A model generated the notes under the pieces. It was not told the DNA's origin. It saw only the letters and a program-made list of their open reading frames with translations, and did not search any database. 64,000 nt of DNA from Eremophila alpestris peregrina (taxonomy: Eukaryota > Chordata > Aves > Passeriformes > Alaudidae): positions 766,174 to 830,173 of the forward strand of contig WMCF01000088.1 of the NCBI GenBank assembly GCA_009792885.1, given 5' to 3'. This document shows, one piece after another, positions 40,906 to 51,310 of this stretch (its first letter is position 1; each line of letters starts with the position of its first letter). The position numbers and the translations under genes are program-made.

Positions 40906-42213
40906 GTTCACTGAGTTACTGCTGAGACCCTCCCTGAGCAACCCATCCCACCCATGGGGTTCTCATGGCTACTTCAGGCTCCAGACCTGCTCCTCCCAGC
41001 CCAGCTGCACTCACCAACACTGTGAAGAGACAGGAACTGGAGCAGGGGATGAGACAGGCAACTGGGAGCTTGAGGGGCTGATGATCTGCAGAGTAAAATA
41101 CACCACAAATATATAATTTTGGGGTTTTTTTTGCTGGTTCACACACTTTATATTTAACAAAATAATTTTTTAATAATATAGTCTTTTACACATCAAATAT
41201 TGTTTCTAGGACCCCTCCCTCCCATTTGTACAGATTTTTTTCTCACTAGTTTCAGGCACACTATTGTTTGAAAGTTTTGAAACTGGATAGTCATTGACAG
41301 GCAACAGCTTACAGAGAAATGTGGCCATGCCATCTCCAATGGAACCAGCTGGGCCTGCAGGGAGCCAGTGCTCAGCCACAGGACAGCAGCTGCTCCAAGT
41401 GCTCCTCCCACCCCTGCCTCCAGCAAAACACCACCATGGGCAAGAAATCAAAGTAGAAAGGCAACAGTGTGTATAACCCGAGCCTGCAGTGCTGATCTGC
41501 TTGGCTGAGGATGCTGTGGGCAGGATTTGCTGCTGTCACTGTGGAGAGCAGGTGCTGGACTGGAGTCTGAACCTCTGAACCCTGAACAAAACAAGCACCC
41601 CCACCCCCATGGCACTGACCAAAAAGCAGGGAACCAAGCATGGACAGTGATGGGAAAGGCCCCTGGGCTTGCCTGGGCAGGGAGATGACATTGGTGGCTT
41701 TTCTTTCACAGTATTGCCTGGGAGCTGCAGCCTGAGAAAGCAGGAGGTACCAGTGCTGGAAAGGCTGCTGGGGACCTTGGCTCTGGGGACTCTGCTCCTG
41801 GCAGGCAGGCACAGAAAGCCTCCCTCCCTCCATAGCAAAGGGTCTTACCTGCCAGCTGAGCCAGTGTGGTGCTGCCACAGCCATGGGACATTCCTGCAAA
41901 CCTCCAGAGTGGGGTGATCCCATATTTTAAATGGGACCTGCTGTTGCTGAAGGCAATGAAACACTGCCCTTGGCTCCTCCTCCTCCATGCAGCCTCGGCA
42001 TGGGACAAGGCAGGTGAGCACATGCTCAGCTGGGAACCAGGAACAGCTGAGGCCTTCCCTCTGCTCCCCCACCCATGCCCCAGCCAGGAATCACACACAA
42101 ACAAGCCAGGTATTTCATGGAGCACCTTCTGGTTGGCTGCCCCAGCCTGCCCATGCAGCTGCTGTGGGCTCTGCTCCCATCAAGGTCAGGTTGACTGTGT
42201 AGGTGTCTTTGAC

Positions 42214-42219
42214 TTTATT
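42214..42219 (-). terminator. VWC2L: Candidate poly(A) signal of VWC2L
   Basis: TTTATT on the plus strand reads AATAAA on the minus strand, 650 bp after the stop codon. No transcript evidence is available from sequence alone. Confidence 0.45.
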
Positions 42220-42868
42220 GTCCCCACTCAGTGGAGAAAGTGTAACACAGATACAGCTTTGTGTCTTGGCTGTCCAGTCCATACCTGTGCATCTACCTCA
42301 GTCCTGCTGCAGGTTACATTCCAGTTGGGTTTCTTTTAACCCCCCCATCCCTATTAATTCCTACCTCCCTCCCATCCTTAGTGCCACCTGCACTTACATA
42401 CACAATAAAAATGCTCCAGCTATTGCTCCACTCACAGCTGTATTGTCCCAGTGATCCCAGCTTAGGAAGAGACTTTAAAAAAAAATCCACAATAGCAAAA
42501 ACCCTTCAAATAAATAAATGTGAAACCCCCCCCGATCCACACTGCAGCAAGTGAGAGCAGTGACTCGATCGGAGGCATGGCCAGGCTGTGCACGGGCTGT
42601 TCTCCTGCTGTGCTCCCCCTGTCCCAGCACTGGTGATTCCCACAGCAGGGCAGACACCTGGACACCAGGTACAGGCTGTGCAAAGCACGACAGGAGCTGC
42701 AGGGGGCACAGGGAGACCCTTCCCCTGTGGTACCGATCTCTGCCCGTGTGGCACCCTCGCTGCTGGCCCTGCTGCAGCTGCGGGAGGTCGGACACGTGGG
42801 CAGCATCGGAGCCGTTCCTTCATCACCATCACCATCATCACCGTGAGCAGGCTGCTGGCCAGGGGGTG
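42214..42868 (-). other. VWC2L: VWC2L 3' UTR (inferred)
   Basis: This is noncoding sequence immediately downstream of the VWC2L stop on the minus strand. The first canonical AATAAA on that strand (TTTATT on +) is at 42214-42219. The UTR may be longer: a TATAAA variant on the minus strand near 41145-41155 in an AT-rich block is an alternative end. A GAT/ATG-type triplet run (plus-strand CATCACCATCACC) at 42819-42843 lies just past the stop. Confidence 0.5.
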
Positions 42869-43017
42869 CTACAGAGCCTGCTTGCCCTGGCACTCCCGCT
42901 TGGAGCACTGTGCTGGCTTCCACCAGTCCCCGTTGTGGCAGTGGCAGATGTTGCAGTCGTCCACCTTGACCTCGATGCCCGCGGGGATTATCGTGGTGCC
43001 CGCGAAGCAGTTGGGAC
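42869..43017 (-). CDS. VWC2L: VWC2L last coding exon (von Willebrand factor C domain-containing 2-like)
   Basis: VWC2L is a secreted, brain-expressed relative of brorin (VWC2) that modulates BMP/activin signalling. On the minus strand the acceptor TCTCCGCAG is followed by GT, which completes a split Gly codon, then PNCFAGTTIIPAGIEVKVDD, CNICHCHNGDWWKPAQCSKR and ECQGKQAL, stop TAG at 42869-42871. This agrees almost residue for residue with the human C-terminus as I remember it (VDECNIC there, KQTV at the end). Six cysteines with the CxxCxC pattern mark the C-terminal half of the second VWC domain. Start, signal peptide and first VWC domain are in exons beyond the window. The 244-codon ORF through this exon in another frame is a shadow. 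Confidence 0.96.
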
Positions 43018-43638
43018 CTGCGGAGACACACGGGGGTGACAGCATCAGTACTCCGTGTTTGGAGTGGGGCAGCAGCTCTGCTCTGAGCCTGGGACAGGCA
43101 GGGAGCAGGGCCAGCCCCGTGCTGTGCTCTGGCCATGGCTGAACTCTGCAGCAATGCTCTCACCGTGCTCAGTGCTGAGCCTTGGACCCACAGCAATCCC
43201 TCCTCTCAGGTTTTGCTTGCCCTCAGACACTAAAGGGAAAAAAAAGGTTTTGAAATGTTCCTCTCTGTTTCTGCATCCAGCCCCTAGAACAAATGGCAAT
43301 GGCACTCAGCTTTTTCTACTTGGTTGACCACTAATTTCATGACTCTTTCTCCTTAAATGTTGGCTGCAGGATGGACAAGACCATGAGGACACAGTCCAGT
43401 CTTCACTGCTCCAGCTGATGAACCTGCAGGGAGCTGCAGGGACCAGAGCCAATCCAACCCCTAAGGCCATTGGCAGCCATGCTCCAACACCAGGTAACCC
43501 CAAGGACCCCACCATCTTGGAGCTATTAACCAAAAATTATTTATTGCATCACATCTCAAATAAGCTTTTTGAAAAAATCTGGGTATTTTTCCTCAAGGGT
43601 AACTCCTTTAATCAGCAAACTACTATTGCTTTGGAGTT

Positions 43639-43662
43639 TGTGTTTTTGTTTGTTTGTTTGGC
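43639..43662 (+). repeat. TTTG microsatellite
   Basis: A short TTTGTTTGTTTG run makes a hydrophobic shadow reading frame. It is a simple repeat only. Confidence 0.75.
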
Positions 43663-43720
43663 TTCTTCATTACACAATAACTAAGCTGAGCAGCAAGTCA
43701 GCAAGGATCTTATTTCCCAG

Positions 43721-43758
43721 TCATAGAATGGTTGGGTTGGAAGGGATCTTAAAGCCTT
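43721..43758 (-). repeat. CR1 LINE terminal fragment
   Basis: TCATAGAATGGTTGGGTTGG AAGGGATCTTAAAGCC is the reverse complement of the CR1 3' end. Only about 38 bp remain. Confidence 0.85.
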
Positions 43759-44680
43759 TACCTCCTCCTCATAAAAGCCTAACAAATATCCCCTGCCCCT
43801 CAGTCCCTCTGCAAGCTCTCTCCTCTTCCCCTCTTACTCCTCCACCACTTCATGCCAGGAATTGATGTCAGAGCCAGCAGCACACACAGAAATTCCAGGC
43901 AGTCACACTGCTGGCATGGGGGAAGCATAAAGACATTTGGAAAGTGTTTTGTGGCTCGAGTGCTGCTCTGACCTGTCACTCCTTGACTGGCCACCACTTT
44001 TAATCTGTGCCTCCAGTGCATGAGGTGCATTCCAAAGGTAAGAGCATGTACAGACATGGAATTATGGGCAAGTTGTTCCTTAAGTCTTAGGCTTAAGGCT
44101 GGGAAACAGTTCCTTACAAGGCTGGGCCAGGGTCCCACCTTCTGTAGTCACAGAGAGCTATTTATGAGTGTCCTGACTTCAGTAAGTGCTCCTCAGGACC
44201 CTTTGCTGAACAGGCCACGGGTCTGGCAGGGCTGGGCTTGAGCAGACCTTTCAGGGTGCCTGAGTGTTGTGTTTCAGCACCCTCCTGCTTTCATTAAAGG
44301 CCCCTTCAAATGCAGCTCTACAGCAACATTTCACATCCATCTTCACCAGGCCACGACAGCAGGGCTGGAGAAAGATGCCTTGGATGGCTGCTGTATTTGG
44401 GGTGCCAGGGTGTACCCCAGGGCTGCTGCTGCTGCTCCATGGGCAGGGCCTGGGAAGGCAGCCTGTGGCACAGGGAAGGTCTGTGCTGCTCCATGCTGCC
44501 TCCTTCAGTGCCAGCACATGAACTCCATCAGGATTCCAGGAAGAAGCCAGCTTGAGCTCCTCACAAGGACATTCCACTGCACTTGCTGAGGCAGAGCACC
44601 AGTGGCACAGGGCTGCTGGCAGTGCAGGGGCCCTGTGACTGGGGATGTTTTAAGGCTGCAGGGAGCTGGGCTGTGAGCTG

Positions 44681-44720
44681 GACAAGTCCAAAGAGCCCCT
44701 CCAACCTCAGCCATTACAAA
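44681..44720 (+). repeat. Probable CR1 terminal fragment
   Basis: CAAAGAGCCCCTCCAACCTC AGCCATTAC resembles the CR1 variant tail GGTCCCCTCCAACCTCAGCC. It is very short and could be chance. Confidence 0.45.
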
Positions 44721-46976
44721 CTCTACACATGCACACATGGGATCTGTGTTTTCCCTTGCAGGCATGAGGTTGAATAAGTCATGACCTGTTTTGGTCACGA
44801 GCTGAAGATTTGCCCAATTGACATCTGTCTGTGGGACACCATCCTGGTGTGAAAGGCTGTGATTCCAGCTGTGGTAAGTCTGTGAACCCACTGAAGTGGC
44901 CACACTTAGTGAGAGCCGTTGAGTCCCTGCTGGCTGTGCCTGCCTGTGCTCCTCAGCACCCCTTTAATTCTCCGTTCCCTGGAGCCGGGGGTGGGGCTGT
45001 GCTGTGGCCCAGTAAGGGTGTCGCTGTCAGGCCGTTTGCTGCTGTTACATGTGCAGGGTTGAAACGCCACAGAAATTCCAGTAAGTGCAGCTGGCTGTGT
45101 CTGTATGGAAACCAGTGCCTGGGATGGCTCCTTAGAGAGATGCTCCGACTGCCCTTCGGTGTCCGGGATGCCCGGGGGGGAGAGACCTCCACACAACAGC
45201 CTCCTCTGCACTCCCAGAGCAAAAACACTCCTTTTCACTGCAATATAAACAAAAAGCTTTCTCTGCAGATCAGGGTGGCAAGGAAAGGGGAAGATCATAT
45301 TCCCTCTTCTTGCCCTGCCTGTTAAGCAACTCATTTGAGAGGCCAGTGCTGTCTCCACGCCCACGCACGTCTCCAGACACAGCTTAGCCTGGATTTACAG
45401 CCCAGCCAGCCCATTCCGGGGGCTGGGTACAGGTGGGAGGCTGGCAATGAGGGAGCCAGCAGGTTTGCTCACTCACAGGTGAGTCAGCTTTGCCTCCCAG
45501 ACAGGCTGTTGGGATCCAGCACCTCTCCTATGGGACTTTGGCACCCCAGTGGTGCAGGGATTGTGGTCAGCCAAGGGTGATGGCATTGGGACTGCCTCAT
45601 GGAGAGCTGCCAAATGGGCCAAAGCTTGTTTTTCCTTCATCCTGCTTATCTGTCCATCTGTGGCTGCCCTTCCTCCTCCCAGCAGCCCCAGGTCTCTTCT
45701 CCCTCCTGAGCTTCCCCAGGGGATTGTATGGAAATAAAATAATCAGTAAATACCCCTCATTAATGCCCCAGGACAGGGAGGAGCAGAAAGCAGACCCTGA
45801 AGAAAAGAGGAGATGGATGAGATGTGCTAAAAACATCACCTGTGCCTCTGAGGTCCCCATTGGAGAGGGGATCCCTTATTCTGGGGACAGAAGCACAGCA
45901 AAGTCCCTGCCCCAGCCAGTGACACAGGGCACATCAGTAATTAAACACTAACGATCTGCCCCTCTGTAATTAGACACTTGTGCTCTGCCCCCTGGCATCT
46001 GTTGTTGTCTGGAAGGACCTGGCAAACATCTGTGTGTCCAACAGCAAGTCCTTGGGATGCTGCCCCCAAAGGGGCTGGGCAAGGCACAGGGGGAAGATGA
46101 GAGCTATGCTGGGTAACTCCCAGGGAGTGCCACAGCAGCCCTGGGCTGGCCAGGCTCACCTGGGCACACCCAAGGAAGGAGCTGCAGTCAGATGCTGAAC
46201 TGAGGGAAAATCCACAGAAATTGGTTTGTTTTTTTTCTTCTTGGCTTTTAGCAAAATGGAAGAAAACATGACCCGGGGCTCTACTGACATCTGCCCTCCT
46301 GTGGGATGTTCTGCCTCTCTCCTGACAGACTTCAGTGCTTTTAATTTGGGCCAACACTGCCACTGCTCTGGGCCTTTTCTTTCCCAGCACTCTCTCAAAA
46401 TAGCTCCCTCTGCATTGCCTGAGTGAAATGGTTTCTTTTGCTCACCCCAGAGAGCTGGATGGAGCTTTATTGCATCCTCTCTCTCCCACTGCTCCCCCAT
46501 CCCCACAGAAACATGGATTTCTAACGGAAGGCAACATTTCCACACTGCATTTGTGATAATGCCACTTAAATTCCCATTGCCTGAAATCCAGTTTTCCAGC
46601 ACAATCACTATCAGCCAGCCTCTCCCCCTCCACATTTTCTTCTCCCATTTAAACTTCTCCCACCTTCCCACTGGAAGCTGGATCCTGTTTGTGCAGACTG
46701 GGCTGCAGTGAGCATCACACCCACAGTGAAGGCACAAGGAACAGGCACTCAGAGAGGGGCCCTGCCCTGCTGCAATTCAGGTGGAAATATGCTCCAGCCA
46801 AGCAGCATTTTCTGTGCCATGGCATGAGGCACCCAGGAGTTTTCCAGAAACTTTGGGATTTATAGCACTGATGGAGATAACCTCCAGCACCTGGGGATCT
46901 GCATGGCTGTGCCATGTGCCTTGGAGGGGCTGCAGCCCTTAAAGCCACAACCAGAGCCCACAGCAAGAAATCAACT

Positions 46977-47002
46977 CCTTTTTTTTCTTTTTTTTTCTTT
47001 TT
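46977..47002 (+). repeat. T-rich simple repeat
   Basis: Runs of T interrupted by single C residues form a polypyrimidine tract (a purine A/G tract on the minus strand, where VWC2L is transcribed). Confidence 0.85.
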
Positions 47003-50000
47003 GCCATGCAGCAGAGCTCAACAGACTCTTTTAAATTCTCTAATGCTCTTTTTCCTTCCCAGCATTTCAAAAGCTCAGGGCCCCAACCCAGCACTGCTGA
47101 GGAGTGGCCTGAGCTCTTCCCACCATGGCTGCTTGGAGGAACTGGATGAGAGCAGGGTCTGCCAAATCAGTGCCCAAACAAACCCCCAAAGAATGGCACA
47201 GAACAGCAGTGTGGGGTTTTTAATTACTATTCAAAGGAAGACACTGCTCAGAAACATTTGATGGCATGTCAAGGCACATCAGGTTACTTGAGATAATAGC
47301 AGCAGGAACAGGAAGCTGCTTTGGGCAAGGGCTGTAGTCCTGCTCTGGGTAAAAGCTCCTTAAACCACGACTGTGAAGATAACAGGACACTAATCACCCT
47401 TTTTCCTTGCTCAGGGAGACTGATGGGAGAAGTTTGCTGCTCCCATAGACAGTGTAATAGTGAGATTTGCTTTGCTTAACATAGTTAATACTCATAAAAG
47501 CCTGCAGCACTCCAGGCTGTTTGCTAGAACAGCTGTGAAGATTTTTATGGAGATGTATTAGGGACATTCAGATGCTGGTTTGATGGGAGAGATGAAAAAA
47601 AATCATATTTGGTCTGTTGTTTGGGGAGAATGATGGAAAATTCTGCAGCCATCTGCTGGAGATCAGGTACTTGGGGGATGACCCTGCTCCACTGCACCCC
47701 TGTCCCAGAGGGAATTTGGGGGCTCTCTCCAACACCATGTGCTGGTGCCTTGGAGCTGCTGAACAGCAGCATCCCCCCAGCTCCCTGTGACTCCTCAGAT
47801 GGCTTTTACTGAACTCAGCAGCTCTGCCTGTGGCTTTCAGCAGCTCTGAATTTAGCTTTGTGTGTGCACAGAAGCAATAAAAGGAAATCAAATGTTAATC
47901 AAACAGCAAGCATGGATCACTTCAGGCTAACTGTGATATTCAGATGTGCCCTGAATAACATCTTGCCCCAGACAAAGCTCATCATCTCCACCAGAACTCC
48001 TCATTGTGCAACCTCTGATTCCAGCAAGAGGGGTAGTTTCCCCTCAGTAAAATAGGTCTCCTGCCACTTCTTTGAGAGCCTCCCCATCCCTTTAGGAATT
48101 ATTAAAGCTGACTCCAGGAGAATTTAGCTTATTCAGTCAATGGATTCCATCAAGGAGAGAGGAGCTGATGGCTATGCTTATCTGCCTCGTGAGGACAGCT
48201 GCTAAACAGCAGCTCAATTCAGCAGCCATCCCTCAGGCTCCCAAGTGGTGTGCCCCACAACTGAAGTTGCAAGGGATAAGTGGGAAACTGTGGTGTTTCC
48301 TGACAGCATTTAGGAATGGATACATCCTGGAACATCCCCCTGGATGCTCACTCAGCTGAATGAGGCTCAGTGACTTTGCTTTTGGAGCTTGAACACAACT
48401 GGGCATGGGGGTTTGCTGTTGGCAGGGGGATTTGGCCTGGGGGAGGTGTTTCTACTGAGCACGGCCAAGTTTCTTCCCAGTGGGAAGGCAGATTTTCCTT
48501 TGCATGTCTCCACAAAACAGGGCTTCACCATGCCCATCCCACAACACAAACCATGCAGTCTCCAGAGTATCTGCTGAAACCCCTTGCAAAGCACTGACCA
48601 AATGAGGATGACACGTGGAATCCACACAGGATGCTTGTGGATCCCAAACAGAAAAAGAGGAAAAGCGCAACAGAATATCCAGGCTCTGTCACAGAGGCAA
48701 GAAATTGCCTGTGCCTGCATCTTGGGACTTCTTCCATGTCCAGGCTGAACTCTGCTCAGAAGGGAAGGAAAACCAGCATCTTGTTTTCAATGATGGCCTC
48801 AGATTCTGGAGGTTAACACCGCTCCTCTCTGCTGATCCTGCAAGATCCTTTCAAATGTTCCTTTAGCTCTGCCAATGCTATTTATGTGATCACTTCAAAT
48901 TGCAAGAAAAGAGCTCAATTTGTGGCTTTAATTAAGGAGTTGGGGAGGGAAGAGTTCTTGTTTTCCCTGCGTGGTATGGAGAGTGCCAGCCCCCCTCTCT
49001 CTGGGGAAGGAGGAGGCAGCGGGCGAAGCCAGAGGTGAGACATAAAGAAATCAGCTGGTGATGTGAGCTTTGCCTTGCTGATAATTAAATTTGGCAATGC
49101 TCTGCAGGGGCAGCTGAAAACCCCACCCAAAGAAAACAACCCTTGAGCTTTCCTGTGTTAGAAGGAGGCCAGAGCTGGAGAGCCTGGCTCAGAGCATGGC
49201 TGAAGCCTGAGGGTGCATTGGGAACGGGGCTGTCACGATCCCGGGATGTGGGGCAGTGAGTTCAGCCCTGGAACACCCGGCTCTGATCCCTGTGTGTGGC
49301 AGGAGGGGCAGCACTGTGCTGGGGCTCTGCCTGCTCCCTGCTCCTGCAGGTGATGTCCATGCCCTCCTGGCTACAGAGGATACAGCTCCTCCCAGTACAA
49401 ACACCGGGGGAAAAGAACCCCAGGACTCCAAAGTCCATCATCACCCATCCTGCACAGAGACTTGTGCAGGGCTGGAAATGGCACTGCTTCAGGTCAGTGT
49501 CCCCATCCCCATCAAGGCTGGGAGTTGCTCCTCAGCCTGCTCACACTCTCAGGCAGCAGTGAGCTCTCCTGTGATGCAGAGACTGCATCAATGCATCATC
49601 TGCCCCCTCAGTAAAATCTGTATGCTGCTCCATGTTCAGGAGGCACTGAGAACTGAATCCACCAGCCCATGCCAGCCTGAGTGGCACAAATTAAACCTCC
49701 CTCCAGTGGTGGCTCCAGCACCCTTCCAACCCCCTGCTCTTTAAAGGCTCAGAAATTGCTCTCCTCCCCTTTTTGGATTGCTGTTGATATTTTAAAATCC
49801 CAAAAGAAAGTCTTGGCTGCTGTCAGTTAAACCCCATTCCCCCTTGTCCTGTCACTCTGTGGCTCCCAGCTGTGCTAACAAGTGTCTCCTGCTCCAGGTG
49901 AGCCCAAGATGGAAGGTTCACTCTGCCTCTGTCCACCACCCAGGGAGAGATGGCACCTCCAATAAATGTCCTCAGTTTCACTCTGTTCTGGAAGATGTTG

Positions 50001-51144
50001 CAAAATCAGAGCCTTTTTTCATTTGTGGACAAACCCTGCTGGCTCTGGCTAACAGCTCCTGGAGTCATCTGGTAGTACCTTCTAGACATCCATGAGCTTT
50101 CAGTTGTGCACACCACTGCCCTGAAAAATAACTCTCCTCTGAAGCTGATCTGCAGCTCTTTTCCATCCTTCCTGCATTTCTCACTGCTCACAAGACAATG
50201 TTAACAGCCCTTCCCAAGTACTGCCTATTTACAGGAGAGATTTTTCCAGCCATAATTCACGTTCCTGGGTGCCTGAAGACACCTAAAACTTATTTAATCT
50301 CTGCATTAAAATGCATACATATCTGCAGTATCCCTGTCCAAATGAAATCCAAGTTGCTCACTCCAAGCCAGCCCTCTATCATTAGAAGGAATGCATTAGA
50401 GAAGGCGAGGGAGAGGTGAAAAGCTCAATTCAGGGCAATGTTCCACTGACTTTTGCCAGCAATGCAGCTGCACAATAAAGCAAATATAACACAGCAGCAG
50501 CTCCCAGGCAGCCCAGGGGCACAGGGACCTCCTGGTGGCCCCACATCCCCTCCTGGCTCACTGAGAGGGTCACATCATCCAGCCTTTGCTCAGACAATCC
50601 CAAGTATCTGCTGCCTTGGAGTCTCATGAATGCAGGGGCCCCACTCGAGTTCCCTAAATTGTGAGCTGGCACCCAGTGACAGAGACTGATTTAGGCCTCA
50701 CTGCTTTGCACCACAGTTAGAAAAATCCTGATGGCTCGTTATCCGTCTTAATCAGCGGCAGCAAACAAATGAGGGACAGGGAGACATCCAGAAGGGAATA
50801 CACCACATTACTCCTCCTTATTGATAGCACAGTTACTTAATTTGATATAGAGATGTCACTTCAGGCATCACTAAATACTAGAGCAGGGATGTTTTGGTGC
50901 AGGGAAGATCTATGGGTGCAATTTAAAACATGTCTGTGTGGGAGCAGTGACGTCCATGGGCACAGATACTGATCCCAGCTCCGTGGACAGGCTGGAACCA
51001 TCCCTCAGCAAGACACATGAAGGCAGTGTCCCTTCCACAGCCAAAATGCACCAGCTGGAAATGCTGGAGCCCCACCCCACTCTTCATCTGCTGAGCTTGT
51101 GGGATGAGCTGGACAACAGGGGACCAAGCCCCAGATTGAGCACA

Positions 51145-51310
51145 GAACTCCAGAATGGTTTGTGTTGGAAAGTACCTTAAAGCTCATCGACCTCCCCCCC
51201 TTTACCATGGGCAGGGACACCTTCTGCTGGACCAAGCTGCTCCAAGCCCCATCCAACCTGGCCTGGAACACTTCCAGGGATGGGGCAGCCACAGCTTCCA
51301 ATGTCTGATG
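51145..51310 (-). repeat. CR1 LINE 3' fragment
   Basis: CCAGAATGGTTTGTGTTGGA, CCATGGGCAGGGACACCTTC, CCAAGCTGCTCCAAGCCCCA, CCAACCTGGCCTGGAACACT and GGATGGGGCAGCCACAGCTT are in order the reverse complement of a CR1 3' end, about 165 bp. Confidence 0.95.

Larger units (their letters stand above)
24001..42213. other. Intergenic region between convergent BARD1 and VWC2L
   Basis: About 18 kb holds no supported protein-coding gene. It contains CR1 tails at eight places, a MIR-like relic, poly(A)/GA tracts, a 55-bp tandem duplication, a CpG-richer patch near 27000-27350, and the hairpin at 27874-27948. Open frames up to 183 codons occur because the DNA is GC-rich in places; none shows a domain, signal peptide or splice logic that I recognise. 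Unannotated noncoding transcripts cannot be excluded. Confidence 0.8.

Noticed and set aside
41372..41923. Minus-strand ORF of 183 codons beyond the VWC2L 3' UTR
   Set aside because: It shows no domain and is rich in Ser, Gly, Pro and Gln, as expected from GC-rich noncoding DNA.
42819..42843. Plus-strand CATCACCATCACC run that would encode polyhistidine
   Set aside because: It is a simple triplet repeat in the VWC2L 3' UTR; the plus-strand frame is not a gene.
42462..43196. Minus-strand ORF of 244 codons, the longest in the window
   Set aside because: It overlaps the true VWC2L exon in a different frame and runs through the UTR and intron; the VWC frame with conserved cysteines is the real one.
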